Source of the DNA: Mariniphaga sp963747515
GTDB taxonomy: Bacteria; Bacteroidota; Bacteroidia; Bacteroidales; Prolixibacteraceae
NCBI GenBank assembly: GCA_963747515.1
Contig: CAVVFN010000009.1
Span: forward strand, 124,001-188,000
Reading direction: 5' to 3'
DNA: 64,000 nt
Below, piece after piece: positions 53,415-62,825 of the stretch. The stretch's first letter is position 1, and every line of letters begins with the position of its first letter. A program made the position numbers and the translations under genes. Under the pieces are notes generated by a model, which worked only from the letters and a program-made list of their open reading frames with translations, searched no databases and was not told where the DNA came from.

Positions 53415-54359
53415 TTATAAATATCTTATACTTTTATATTTCTGGCTCCGGTTTCGTTCCAACGTCACCGAATAGCTTACAAAAATTTCATGTGAGGCAA
53501 AACCATAATATCCGATAGCAGAGGTAACCAAATCGAATGAATAGCCAACCTTCAATCCATTGGCCAGTTCAAGGCCCATCAATAAGGCAACAGCGTCATT
53601 TACCCTATATGATATGCCTCCCCAATACTTATCGTCAAAAACAACATTTGTGTTCACATCCAATTGCCATCCAGCAAGATCGGATTTAAACAAGAACGAA
53701 GGCCGTAACTCAAATAACGGATCGGCTAATCGAATATTGTATCCTCCCATAAAATAATAATGCCTTGTTAAATATGATCTTGCAGTTTCATCGTACTCAA
53801 TCGATGACTGATTAAGATGTGTTGAAGAAAATCCGAGGTAATAATTACCTGAAGAAAGATAAATTCCTGCACTGGGATCAAATACCAGCTGGCTTACTTC
53901 TCCTTGCGGTATTCCAGGGTCGGATTCAGGGGGAGTGTATAAATCATCTTCGGGGACTTCCCATTCACCATTAATGCTTTGGTTATATAATCCTGCTGAC
54001 ACTCCGATCCCCAGAGTGCCAAGGCTCAATTCAATTTTGTAGGCGTAATTGGCGTTAATGAGTATGTTTTTTGCAAATCCCAACTGATCGCTTATTATAT
54101 TAAGTCCAAGGCCTCCGGGTGTGCCAAATAAATTCGTGGCAGCATCTACACTGAACACGAGTGTTTTTGGTGCACCCTTCATTCCTTCCCATTGATAGCG
54201 GTTTAAAATTAGTCCGTTTATTGCATTATCAGCACCGGCATAGGCAGGATTTACTCCCAGCTTATAAAACATGTTGTTTGTAAACTGAGGGTCATTCTGA
54301 CCTAATGCCGCCAATTTAAGAATAAAAAACAAATATAGAAAAGAAATAACTTTTTTCAT
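53415..54359 (-). CDS. porP: Type IX secretion membrane protein, PorP/SprF family
   Basis: The 314-residue protein has a Sec signal (ISFLYLFFILKLAALGQ) and the PorP/SprF pattern: DPQFTNNMFYKLGVNPAYAGAD at the start, GGLGLNIISDQLGFAKN, YDETARSYLTRHYYFMGGY and AVALLMGLELANGLKVGYSFDL, ending in a beta-barrel-like C-terminus. Such proteins are outer-membrane barrels that dock with T9SS cargo or with the GldKN ring. It is the first gene of the minus-strand T9SS operon, as porP is before porK in Porphyromonas gingivalis. Confidence 0.92.
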   Translation of the reverse strand: MKKVISFLYLFFILKLAALGQNDPQFTNNMFYKLGVNPAYAGADNAINGLILNRYQWEGMKGAPKTLVFSVDAATNLFGTPGGLGLNIISDQLGFAKNILINANYAYKIELSLGTLGIGVSAGLYNQSINGEWEVPEDDLYTPPESDPGIPQGEVSQLVFDPSAGIYLSSGNYYLGFSSTHLNQSSIEYDETARSYLTRHYYFMGGYNIRLADPLFELRPSFLFKSDLAGWQLDVNTNVVFDDKYWGGISYRVNDAVALLMGLELANGLKVGYSFDLVTSAIGYYGFASHEIFVSYSVTLERNRSQKYKSIRYL

Positions 54360-54477
54360 ACATCAATATGGATATGAATCCAATATATTTTTTCAATACA
54401 GGCTAAAGAAATAAAAAAATGTTGTTTGTAACAAACTTCTGACATCCTGGTAAGCTATGAACGCAATCATTATTTTA

Positions 54478-55617
54478 TTATTTTGAAAGGTTATCCATTT
54501 TTTGAAGGAATCTGAGCCATCTTTCAGGAATTTCATTAGCTGCGGCTTTTTTATATTCTTCTTCTGAGCAGGCTATTTCAACAACTTCTCCTGAAATTGA
54601 CTGCACATCGAACCACCAACGGTTAAACTCCCACTCGTGCCTGAAAATTATCGGATGGTCCAATCCTTCTATTTCCACTTTATAAATGGTTTTTAATTCA
54701 CTCTGCTTCTTAGCCGAAACTCCTTTCAGAAAATACCAAGTTATTTCTGCAGCCAGAGCCGTTGTGATCGCATCATTACTTCCTGCAACAGTTTCAAACA
54801 AACCAAAAACATTGAGGCGTGGACTTAATCCTGCGTAATAGGCCAGTTGACAGGCTTCTTCCCCGCGCAAACCATTTGGGTTTTTTTGGGTAGTACCAGG
54901 AGCTTCATGGTATTTTATTGCTCCCATATCAAAGGATAAAATATTTGAATTTCTCAGCAATAACTCAGCTTGTTTTATATCTTCCCGCAACTCGCCAAGT
55001 CGAAGGTGATTACCAATATCTCCTGTTTTGCTTAAAAGATTTACATTTGTCAGATGTTGCTGATAGCCTATAAGGCTGAATTGAAAAATAGAGGGAACCT
55101 TCCTGAAAAGGCGTGTAAGGTAATTTTTTGAATTAAACATTTCAGTTCCTTTTTTTACATCCAAAACGGCATCAACCGTTGAAAGCCAAAAAAACCGGTC
55201 GTCGTTAAAAGCTTCACTGATTCCTATAGTTAATTCCTGGGTGCCCCCCAAAACAAGGGCAACAATATTCATTTGCCGGAGGTATTCTGTAATATCGCGC
55301 AAGGCCAGTAATGTTCCTTTATGGCTTTTAGAAGTCTTCAGATTTCCCAGGTCTACGATTCTCAATTTTTTTTCAAATGATGCGAGCCGGTACAATGCGC
55401 TTCTGATTGCATCGGGTGAAGCGGCTCCTTTTTTTTGTCTTTTCCCATTATCTGCAGGAACACCAAGAAGGGCCACATGGGTTTTTGCCAGTGTCTTTTC
55501 ATTTATTGTTTCACTAAACTTCTCAACCATAGGCCCCAGTCCGTATTTTCCAAGAGGGGAGTTTCCTGTTGTTATTTTGGAAAAATCAACCGGATTGAAA
55601 TAATCGGTTAAGTTCAT
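54478..55617 (-). CDS. Ureohydrolase-fold protein with degenerate metal site
   Basis: The 379-residue protein has the arginase/agmatinase/formimidoylglutamase fold: VALLGVPADNGKRQKKGAASPDAIR, then GGTQE (124-128) where GGDHS is expected, DAVLD (149-153) where DAHxD is expected, and SFDMGAIKY (228-236) where SFDxDxxDP is expected. Most Mn2+ ligands are thus lost and hydrolysis of arginine or agmatine is doubtful. The framework is well conserved, so selection may act on another role. It lies between topA and the T9SS operon on the minus strand and may be cotranscribed with either. The spacing is 56 bases to topA and 118 to porP. Confidence 0.82.
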   Translation of the reverse strand: MNLTDYFNPVDFSKITTGNSPLGKYGLGPMVEKFSETINEKTLAKTHVALLGVPADNGKRQKKGAASPDAIRSALYRLASFEKKLRIVDLGNLKTSKSHKGTLLALRDITEYLRQMNIVALVLGGTQELTIGISEAFNDDRFFWLSTVDAVLDVKKGTEMFNSKNYLTRLFRKVPSIFQFSLIGYQQHLTNVNLLSKTGDIGNHLRLGELREDIKQAELLLRNSNILSFDMGAIKYHEAPGTTQKNPNGLRGEEACQLAYYAGLSPRLNVFGLFETVAGSNDAITTALAAEITWYFLKGVSAKKQSELKTIYKVEIEGLDHPIIFRHEWEFNRWWFDVQSISGEVVEIACSEEEYKKAAANEIPERWLRFLQKMDNLSK

Positions 55618-55673
55618 TCGATTTTGGTATTGTAAATGTTAAAAAACAAATGAAATCCATCTGTTTTTGTTGG

Positions 55674-58013
55674 TTATTTTTTTCTTCTTGTACCTTTTGC
55701 TTTTGGGTCTGGCGATTGACTTATTAATTTTTTACATTCCTCCAGCGAAAGGTCTTCAGCTTTCATTTTTTTCGGGATCTTATAATTTTTTTTCTTATAG
55801 GAAATATAAGGTCCCCATCTGCCATTTAATACCTTTAGCTCCGGTTCTTCATCAAATTCCCGGATAACTGCTTTTTGCTCTTTTTCACGTTTAGTCTCTA
55901 TCAATTGAATTGCATGGCTAAGTTCAATGGTGAAAGGATCGTCTTCCTTTTCCAACGAAACAAATTTGTTGTTGTGCCTGATGTAGGGTCCAAAACGTCC
56001 TATCCCAACTGTCACTTTTTTATTTTCATATTCACCCAAATCGCGTGGCAGTTTGAATAAATCAAGCGTTTCTTCAAGTGTAATCGTCTCCAGGTGTTGT
56101 CCGGTTTGAAGGCTGGCAAACTGTGGTTTCTCATCTTCCGAGTTGGTACTGGTAGTCCCTAATTGTGCAACAGGTCCATACCGTCCAATTTTTACCGAAA
56201 CTTGTTTGCCTGTTTTTGGATCTGTACCAAGAATCCGTTCTCCTTTTGAACGCTCAGTATTTTCCAACACATTCTCCACCTGCCCGTGAAAAGGCTTATA
56301 AAATTTATCGATCATTTCATTCCAAACCTTATCTCCTTCTGCAATATCATCAAACTCCTTTTCAACATTGGCGGTGAAGTTGTAGTCCATTATCTGCTTA
56401 AAATTTTCGATGAGGAAATCATTAACGACAATGCCGATATCGGTAGGGAAAAGTTTAGACTTTTCTGCGCCTGAAATCTCTGTTTTAACTTTTTCTGTAA
56501 TTTTATTCCTGTTCAGTGTTAACACGATATATGCTCTTTCCATTCCCTGACGATCTTCCTTTACAACATAATTCCGGTTCTGAATGGTTGTTATTGTAGG
56601 GGCATATGTAGATGGTCTTCCAATACCTAATTCTTCGAGTTTTTTCACCAACGAAGCTTCTGTATAACGAGGAGGCTTCTGGGAGTAACGTTGAGTACCT
56701 ATAATGGACGAGGTATGCAGTACATCATTTACTCTGATTGGGGGGATAATAACCTGCCCTGCTAAATTATTTGCATTTTCATCATCGGTCGATTCCATGT
56801 AAACCTTCAGGAAGCCATCAAATACAATAACTTCACCTGAGGCAACAAACACTTCACCGGCAGTGGAAACTGAAATGGTAACTGTTGTTTTTTCCAGTTG
56901 CGCATCAGCCATTTGGGAAGCCATAGTGCGCTTCCAGATGAGTTCGTACAGACGCTGCTCCTGATTTGTGCCTGAAATGATTTCCTGATCCATATAAGCA
57001 GGGCGGATAGCTTCATGTGCTTCCTGTGCTCCTTTCGATTTAGTCTGATACCTTCTGATCTTTACGTATTTTTCACCATGCAGTTCTGTGATTTTCTTTT
57101 TGGTTGTATTAATTGCCAAATCAGAAAGATTTACCGAGTCGGTACGCATATAGGTAATCTTTCCGCTTTCATATAATCGTTGAGCGACTGCCATCGTTTG
57201 GGCTACCGAAAAGTTTAGTTTCCTGCTTGCCTCCTGCTGAAGGGTGGAGGTCGTAAATGGCTGAGCAGGGGAGCGTTTTGCAGGTTTTTTTACTACATCG
57301 GCCACCACAAATTCAGCCAGTTGGCATTTTTCAAGAAATGCATAAGCCTCTTCCCTTGTTGAAAATCTCTTGTTTAGTTCTGCTTTTACCTCTGCCCGGT
57401 TTCCGGCTTCATCATCTGTAGAAAATGTGCCGGTAATGCGATACCAGGTTTCACTTTTAAAATTCATGATTTCCCGCTCGCGCTCAACAATAAGTCGTAC
57501 AGCTACCGATTGCACTCGCCCGGCTGACAGGGCAGGTTTAACCTTTTTCCATAAAACCGGAGAAACTTCAAATCCCACCACACGATCAAGTACCCTTCTT
57601 GCCTGTTGGGCATTTACAAGATTTTCATCAATGGAACGGGGATGCTTAATTGCCCGTTCAATGGCTTCTTTTGTAATCTCATGGAAAACTATTCGTTTTG
57701 TATTTTCAGGTTTTAAATTCAGAACTTCCTTCAAATGCCAGGCAATAGCTTCTCCTTCCCGGTCCTCATCCGATGCCAGCCATACCATGTGGGCATCTTT
57801 TGCAAGTCTTTTTAATTCCGATACAATTTTTTTCTTATCCGGTGTGACAACATATTTAGGCTGGTAATTATTTTCCAGGTCGATTCCAAAATCCTTCTTT
57901 TCCAAATCACGGATGTGTCCCATGCATGAAGTTACTGTAAAATCTTTTCCTAAAAATTTCCCAATTGTTTTTGCTTTTGCCGGGGATTCAACTATAACAA
58001 GATTTTCCTGCAT
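55674..58013 (-). CDS. topA: DNA topoisomerase I (type IA)
   Basis: The 779-residue protein has the Toprim domain (VIVESPAKAKTIGKFLG at the N-terminus and SDEDREGEAIAWHL), the catalytic Tyr in GKITYMRTDSV, and three C-terminal glycine-rich repeats (IGRYGPVAQLG, IGRFGPYIRHNNKF and NGRWGPYISYKKKNY) in place of zinc fingers, ending in a lysine-rich tail. It relaxes negative supercoils. The zinc-finger-free C-terminus is normal for Bacteroidota. It is the first of the minus-strand genes here, 209 bases from the divergent PBP1A gene. Confidence 0.96.
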   Translation of the reverse strand: MQENLVIVESPAKAKTIGKFLGKDFTVTSCMGHIRDLEKKDFGIDLENNYQPKYVVTPDKKKIVSELKRLAKDAHMVWLASDEDREGEAIAWHLKEVLNLKPENTKRIVFHEITKEAIERAIKHPRSIDENLVNAQQARRVLDRVVGFEVSPVLWKKVKPALSAGRVQSVAVRLIVEREREIMNFKSETWYRITGTFSTDDEAGNRAEVKAELNKRFSTREEAYAFLEKCQLAEFVVADVVKKPAKRSPAQPFTTSTLQQEASRKLNFSVAQTMAVAQRLYESGKITYMRTDSVNLSDLAINTTKKKITELHGEKYVKIRRYQTKSKGAQEAHEAIRPAYMDQEIISGTNQEQRLYELIWKRTMASQMADAQLEKTTVTISVSTAGEVFVASGEVIVFDGFLKVYMESTDDENANNLAGQVIIPPIRVNDVLHTSSIIGTQRYSQKPPRYTEASLVKKLEELGIGRPSTYAPTITTIQNRNYVVKEDRQGMERAYIVLTLNRNKITEKVKTEISGAEKSKLFPTDIGIVVNDFLIENFKQIMDYNFTANVEKEFDDIAEGDKVWNEMIDKFYKPFHGQVENVLENTERSKGERILGTDPKTGKQVSVKIGRYGPVAQLGTTSTNSEDEKPQFASLQTGQHLETITLEETLDLFKLPRDLGEYENKKVTVGIGRFGPYIRHNNKFVSLEKEDDPFTIELSHAIQLIETKREKEQKAVIREFDEEPELKVLNGRWGPYISYKKKNYKIPKKMKAEDLSLEECKKLISQSPDPKAKGTRRKK

Positions 58014-58189
58014 ATTTATATTTTATATTATGGAAATTTCTGCAAATTAAAGAAAATGAAACGCTAAGTTCAAAATTTAATATATTTATTTTAATTCTAT
58101 AGTTTTGGTAATGATTTATTTATTTGTTGATTAATAAAATATTACACCGGGTATTTCGTTTCCTTTTATGCTTCACCAATAGAAACTTA

Positions 58190-58197
58190 TATCTTTG
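58190..58197 (+). promoter_or_regulatory. -7 promoter element for the PBP1A gene
   Basis: TATCTTTG matches TAnnTTTG, 26 bases before the ATG at 58223. It lies in the gap shared with divergent topA. Confidence 0.5.
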
Positions 58198-58222
58198 TCG
58201 AAATAAATAACCAGGGAGTTGT

Positions 58223-60574
58223 ATGGCCGAAGAGAAAAATAGAAACTGGAAAAAATATATTGTAATATTCTGGACTTTGTTTGCGCTGGGAGTGGTCAGT
58301 GTTGTGTTGCTTTTTATCCTGATAGCCAGGGGAAAATTAGGATTCATGCCCACTTTTGAAGAACTGGAAAACCCTCCTAATTTGCTTTCTTCTGAGATTT
58401 ATTCGGAGGATGGAAATATATTGGATAAATATTTTATTAATGAGAACCGCACTCATGTGAATTTCTCCAATCTTCCCCCGCATCTGATTGATGCACTTGT
58501 TGCCACTGAAGATGTGCGTTTCTTCAGGCACTCAGGCATCGATGTAAGAGGACTGGCCCGTGTTTTTAAGGGATTAGTAACCGGTGATGCAAGTTCAGGG
58601 GGAGGAAGCACTATTAGTCAGCAACTTGCTAAAATGCTGTTTCCAAGAGAAGACATCTCAAGTAAGCCGGAACTGGTTCTGCGAAAGTTCAGGGAATGGG
58701 TGATTGCGGTAAATCTTGAACGCAGTTATACCAAGGAAGAGATAATATTAATGTACCTGAACAAGTACGACTACCTGAACCTTGCAGTGGGAATTAAATC
58801 TGCTGCCAACGTTTATTTTAGCATACCTCCCGATTCACTCCAGCTTCATCAGTCGGCTATGCTGGTAGGGATGGCAAAGAATTCATCGCTCTACAATCCG
58901 GTTAGGCGACCCGAATTGGTAAAAGAACGCAGAAACGTGGTACTGAACCAAATGGCAAAATACGGTTATATTTCAAAAGCCGTAAGAGACTCAGTAAAGC
59001 AACTCCCGCTCGACCTTGATTACAACAAGGTGGATTATAAAACCGGACCGGCACCTTATCTTAGGGAGTATCTGAGACTGACACTTACCGCACAGAAACC
59101 CGTTAAAAAGAATTATCAGGATGGAATGATGCAGAAATTCAAGGAAGATTCCATCGACTGGGAAACTAATCCGTTGTATGGATGGTGCAACAAAAACACA
59201 AAACCCGATGGACAAAATTACAACCTGTACACCGATGGATTAAAAATTTATACAACCATTGACTCACGGATGCAGAAGTATGCTGTTGAATCCGTGGAAT
59301 ATCATTTGAAAAATAACCTGCAGCCTGATTTCGACGGGGGTATGGTAAACCTGAAAAATCCTCCGTTTGGCAATAATATGACCGGAGAGGAAGTGGAGCA
59401 ATTAATGAACCGTGAAATTCGGCGGACCTACCGGTATATTGTTCTGCACAGGCAGGGGAAAAGTTTCAGTGAAATAAAGAAAAATTTCAGAGAACCTGTT
59501 GAGATGACTGTATTCTCCTGGAAAGGGGAAATTGATACCGTTATGTCACCTATGGATTCCATTAAATGGTACCTGAGGTATTTCCGATCATCGTTTATGG
59601 CAATGGAAACACATTCGGGGAAAGTGAAGGCTTATGTTGGTGGTCCCAATTATCAGTATTTTATGTATGATATGGTAAAGGGAGGTAAAAGGCAGGTCGG
59701 CTCTACTGTGAAACCCTTTCTTTATACGCTTGCTATGCAAAACGGTTATACTCCTTGTACCAAGGTTCCTTACGTAAGTCAGCAATTCCAGATGCCCGAC
59801 GGTACAATCTGGGAGCCTAAAGATGCTGATCTGGATGAAGAAAATGAAGGGAAACTCGTGACCTTGAAATGGGGGCTGGCCCAGTCGCGCAATAAAATAT
59901 CGGCATGGGTGATGAAACAGTTTAATCCCAATGCCGTTGCTGATGTGATGAAACGAATGGGAATTTACAGCACAATAGATCCGGTACCATCTATGTTCCT
60001 TGGTACATCAGATATATCTCTTTATGAAATGGTGGGCGCATTTAATACTTATGCAAACCAGGGGGTCTATGTAAAGCCTTATTTTGTTACAAGAATAGAA
60101 GACCGCTATGGAAATGTTATTGCAAATTTCCAGCCTGAACGATATGAAGCCTTTGATGAAAATACTGCCTACCTGATGGTAAATCTGCTTCAGGGAGTTA
60201 TCGACGGTGGTACAGGCATCCGGCTCAGGAATCGAGATGGCTATGGCAAGTTTACAATGCCTATTGCCGGTAAAACAGGAACCACTCAAAACCATTCAGA
60301 TGGCTGGTTTATGGGTATTACCCCCCGGTTGACAGCAGGTGTATGGACAGGTGCCGATTTGCGGAGCATTCACTTTCGTACAATTGCTTCCGGTCAGGGT
60401 GCAAATATGGCTTTGCCTATATGGGGGTATTTTTTCAAAAAAGTCCTGGCTGATCCTTCTTTGGATTACACGGAAGATATGAGCTTTGAAAAACCTGAAG
60501 ATTTTGATATCAACCTCGACTGTGATGATGACGGCATGAACACCTCCTCTCCTGAATTTGAGAATTTCTTCTGA
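58223..60574 (+). CDS. mrcA: Penicillin-binding protein 1A (bifunctional glycosyltransferase/transpeptidase)
   Basis: The 783-residue protein has one N-terminal membrane segment (IVIFWTLFALGVVSVVLLFILIA), a GT51 domain with the catalytic EDVRFFRHSGID, GGSTISQQLAKMLF and RKFREWVIAVNLERSYTKEEIL in pieces. The transpeptidase domain has the Ser of GSTVKPF, the SRN motif and GKTGTTQNHSDGWF. It polymerises and crosslinks peptidoglycan in the periplasm. An inserted region with PNYQYFMYDMVKGG marks a Bacteroidota-type class A PBP. It is divergent from topA, and the promoter lies in the 209-base gap between. Confidence 0.94.
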   Translation: MAEEKNRNWKKYIVIFWTLFALGVVSVVLLFILIARGKLGFMPTFEELENPPNLLSSEIYSEDGNILDKYFINENRTHVNFSNLPPHLIDALVATEDVRFFRHSGIDVRGLARVFKGLVTGDASSGGGSTISQQLAKMLFPREDISSKPELVLRKFREWVIAVNLERSYTKEEIILMYLNKYDYLNLAVGIKSAANVYFSIPPDSLQLHQSAMLVGMAKNSSLYNPVRRPELVKERRNVVLNQMAKYGYISKAVRDSVKQLPLDLDYNKVDYKTGPAPYLREYLRLTLTAQKPVKKNYQDGMMQKFKEDSIDWETNPLYGWCNKNTKPDGQNYNLYTDGLKIYTTIDSRMQKYAVESVEYHLKNNLQPDFDGGMVNLKNPPFGNNMTGEEVEQLMNREIRRTYRYIVLHRQGKSFSEIKKNFREPVEMTVFSWKGEIDTVMSPMDSIKWYLRYFRSSFMAMETHSGKVKAYVGGPNYQYFMYDMVKGGKRQVGSTVKPFLYTLAMQNGYTPCTKVPYVSQQFQMPDGTIWEPKDADLDEENEGKLVTLKWGLAQSRNKISAWVMKQFNPNAVADVMKRMGIYSTIDPVPSMFLGTSDISLYEMVGAFNTYANQGVYVKPYFVTRIEDRYGNVIANFQPERYEAFDENTAYLMVNLLQGVIDGGTGIRLRNRDGYGKFTMPIAGKTGTTQNHSDGWFMGITPRLTAGVWTGADLRSIHFRTIASGQGANMALPIWGYFFKKVLADPSLDYTEDMSFEKPEDFDINLDCDDDGMNTSSPEFENFF

Positions 60575-60711
60575 TTTTTACATTGTATAATCTGCTGTAA
60601 GAGTGCTTTTCTTTCAGAAAACCGAATAGTTTTAGGGCATTCCATTTTTATATGACATGCATCAGCAATTAGCTGATCAATTTCAGTAATTGTTACCTTC
60701 TGATACAGCAA
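60466..60711 (-). CDS. Doubtful 81-residue frame antisense to the end of the PBP1A gene
   Basis: An ATG-started frame on the minus strand with helix-like amino-acid use in its first half (ITEIDQLIADACHIKMECPK). Its second half is antisense to the last 109 bases of the PBP1A gene. I recognise no family. It may be a remnant or chance, and it is given low weight. Confidence 0.2.
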   Translation of the reverse strand: MLYQKVTITEIDQLIADACHIKMECPKTIRFSERKALLQQIIQCKNQKKFSNSGEEVFMPSSSQSRLISKSSGFSKLISSV

Positions 60712-60772
60712 TTGTTTTTATTGAAAACAATTGCCAATACCTAGTTTTACAATTCATTTAAATGCAGTAAAA

Positions 60773-61072
60773 ATGAAAAGTAAAACCACTTTAAATTATT
60801 ACAAAAAATTAAAGTCCCTGCTACCAGCTTGTGCCTGGGAAGATATTGAAATGGATGTTGTTTATGAATCCAATGAAAGGCTGGAAGCTTTATGGCACAT
60901 TTTAATTGCAGGTTATTCAATTGATTTTGCCATGGTCAATTACATTAAACTTTACGAATACCTTAAAGATAAACCCATTGAATATGCTGAAGCATTAACA
61001 ACCTATGCAACCTTTCCCGGAATGGATTCGGGAATGTATGTAACCAAAACCAAATGGTACGAATTGAATTAA
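60773..61072 (+). CDS. Small conserved-looking protein of unknown function
   Basis: The 99-residue product is hydrophilic and helical (MKSKTTLNYYKKLKSLLPACAWEDIEMDVVY at the start, in pieces), with no signal and no membrane segment. It has a Tyr-rich middle (INYIKLYEYLKDKPIEYAEAL) and ends KTKWYELN. I recognise no domain. It starts at 60773; the longer frame to 60731 has a poorer N-terminus. A strong terminator follows at 61097-61125, so it is probably transcribed on its own. Confidence 0.6.
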   Translation: MKSKTTLNYYKKLKSLLPACAWEDIEMDVVYESNERLEALWHILIAGYSIDFAMVNYIKLYEYLKDKPIEYAEALTTYATFPGMDSGMYVTKTKWYELN

Positions 61073-61096
61073 CCATTCAGTTTAGTATGTTGAATG

Positions 61097-61125
61097 AACC
61101 GGTTCTAACCTTGTTGGAACCGGTT
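61097..61125. terminator. Bidirectional terminator overlapping the end of the nitroreductase gene
   Basis: AACCGGTTC (61097-61105) and GAACCGGTT (61117-61125) pair perfectly around an 11-base loop and are followed by TGTTTTTATTTTTT on the plus strand. On the other strand the same bases encode the last residues (NRFQQG) of the nitroreductase that ends at 61105. Confidence 0.8.
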
Positions 61126-61632
61126 TGTTTTTATTTTTTCATATTGAAGTTCACTTACCGGCTTTCCTTTACGTAAGATTTGAGGATACCCGGCAGCAAC
61201 AATATTCAGCACCCTGAAATTACGGGGAATTCCCAGCAACTGCTGAATATAATCTTCTGAAGACACCGATGGAGTAAAACTCCTGTTTCTTACCTGTATC
61301 CAGCAGCTTCCCAGTCCCAGTGATTGTGCCGTAAGTTGCAACAGCATGGATGCAATGGAACAATCTTCTATCCATACATCATTCCTGGTTTCGTCGGCGC
61401 AGATTACCACTGCAAGCGGGGCTGTTTCCAAAGGGATTGTTCCATGAGGTTTGCATTGCTTCAGCTTTTGAATGATATCCCTGCTATCAATAAAGATAAA
61501 TTCCCAGGGGTTGATGTTTTTTGAGGAAGGTGCACGTAAAATTGCTTCCTTAAGTAGTTCCAGTTTTTCTGCCTCAACTGATTTATCGGTAAACTTTCGG
61601 ATGCTGCGCCGGTTTCTTAGCAATTCTATCAT
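61105..61632 (-). CDS. Nitroreductase family protein
   Basis: The 175-residue protein has the FMN-binding pattern RNRRSIRKFTDKSV at the N-terminus and APSSKNINPWEFIFI (about residues 35-49), then SIASMLLQLTAQSLGLGSCWIQVRNR with the typical GLGSCW. It is a close relative of the SagB/NfsB-type small nitroreductases and differs clearly from the copy at 135-680. It is convergent with the small gene upstream, and its last codons lie inside the terminator hairpin. The substrate is unknown. Confidence 0.9.
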   Translation of the reverse strand: MIELLRNRRSIRKFTDKSVEAEKLELLKEAILRAPSSKNINPWEFIFIDSRDIIQKLKQCKPHGTIPLETAPLAVVICADETRNDVWIEDCSIASMLLQLTAQSLGLGSCWIQVRNRSFTPSVSSEDYIQQLLGIPRNFRVLNIVAAGYPQILRKGKPVSELQYEKIKTNRFQQG

Positions 61633-61745
61633 TTTTTTTCATCAAAATTAAACATCTTCCGGTTAACCGGAGAAATGTTTTGATAATGGTGAAGGTTTTT
61701 AAACTTTTTTTTTAAATTCAGCGCTTATAAATAAATTAATTTACC

Positions 61746-62810
61746 ATGAGAATTTCATACCTGTTTTTGTTTTTTTCCGGCTTAGCTCTGTTTTCATGTA
61801 AAAACAACAACTATTATTCAGTTGAAGATTTTCCGAAAGTAGAAAAGATTGATGCTCACTATCACATTTATACCCGTCAGGATAATACACTTGAACGGGC
61901 ACAGAAAGATAATTTTATGATGCTGAATATTAATACCTATCTGGGATCCTGCGAACATGTGGTTGAAGCGCATCAGACATATGTAAAACTGAAAGAACAG
62001 CAACCCGATGCTACGGTATTCACTGCAACCTTTTGCCTCGACGGATGGGACGAACCGGGATGGACTGAAAATACCATTTCCTGGATAGACCAGTGCATAG
62101 CCGATGGAGCTGTTGCTGTTAAGGTCTGGAAGAATGTGGGCATGGAATTTCGTAACAAAGATGGTGAACTGATAAAAGCAGACGACCCCCAGTTTTTCCC
62201 GATATTTCGGCACCTTGAAGAAAAAGGGATTCCTCTTGTCGGGCATTTTGGTGAACCTAAAAACTGCTGGTTGCCACTTGATGAAATGACTACGAAGAAC
62301 GACAGCAACTATTTTGCACAAAATCCACAGTACCACATGTACCTTCATCCTGAATTTCCCTCTTATGAAGAGCAGATAGCTGCCCGCGACAGGATGCTGG
62401 AAAAATTCCCAGGCCTTACTTTTATCGGTTGCCATCTTGCCAGCCTCGAGTGGAGTGTAGATGAAATGGCCGATTTTCTCGATCGTTTTCCCAATGCTTC
62501 CATGGACATGTCGGCACGTATGGGCCAGTTGTATTACCAGACAGTGGAAAACCATGAAAAAGTACGCGATTTCTTTATCCGCTACCAGGACCGCCTGCTA
62601 TATGGAACCGATATTACCGATCAAGGGGGCGACAGAGCCTCATTTGAAAACCGGTTGCACCAAACATGGCTCAACGATTGGAAATATTTTGTTGCCGACG
62701 ATGAAATGACCAGTAATTTAATAGATGGCCGGTTTCAGGGCCTGAAACTGCCAAAAGAAGTAATTGATAAAATATATGCTGAGAATGCCAGGAAGTGGTA
62801 CAAACTTTAA
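61746..62810 (+). CDS. Metal-dependent amidohydrolase family lipoprotein
   Basis: The 354-residue protein begins with a lipoprotein signal (LFLFFSGLALFSC, Cys18) and has the amidohydrolase (TIM-barrel) metal motifs: DAHYHIY with H38 and H40, HFGEPKNC, FIGCHLASLEW and GTDITDQ. It resembles the amidohydrolase-2 group, such as 4-oxalomesaconate hydratase-like or ACMSD-like enzymes, which act on cyclic or carboxylic substrates. The Cys places it on a membrane, probably facing the periplasm or outside. No partner is obvious among the neighbours. Confidence 0.82.
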   Translation: MRISYLFLFFSGLALFSCKNNNYYSVEDFPKVEKIDAHYHIYTRQDNTLERAQKDNFMMLNINTYLGSCEHVVEAHQTYVKLKEQQPDATVFTATFCLDGWDEPGWTENTISWIDQCIADGAVAVKVWKNVGMEFRNKDGELIKADDPQFFPIFRHLEEKGIPLVGHFGEPKNCWLPLDEMTTKNDSNYFAQNPQYHMYLHPEFPSYEEQIAARDRMLEKFPGLTFIGCHLASLEWSVDEMADFLDRFPNASMDMSARMGQLYYQTVENHEKVRDFFIRYQDRLLYGTDITDQGGDRASFENRLHQTWLNDWKYFVADDEMTSNLIDGRFQGLKLPKEVIDKIYAENARKWYKL

Positions 62811-62825
62811 TGCGCCGGTTTACTT

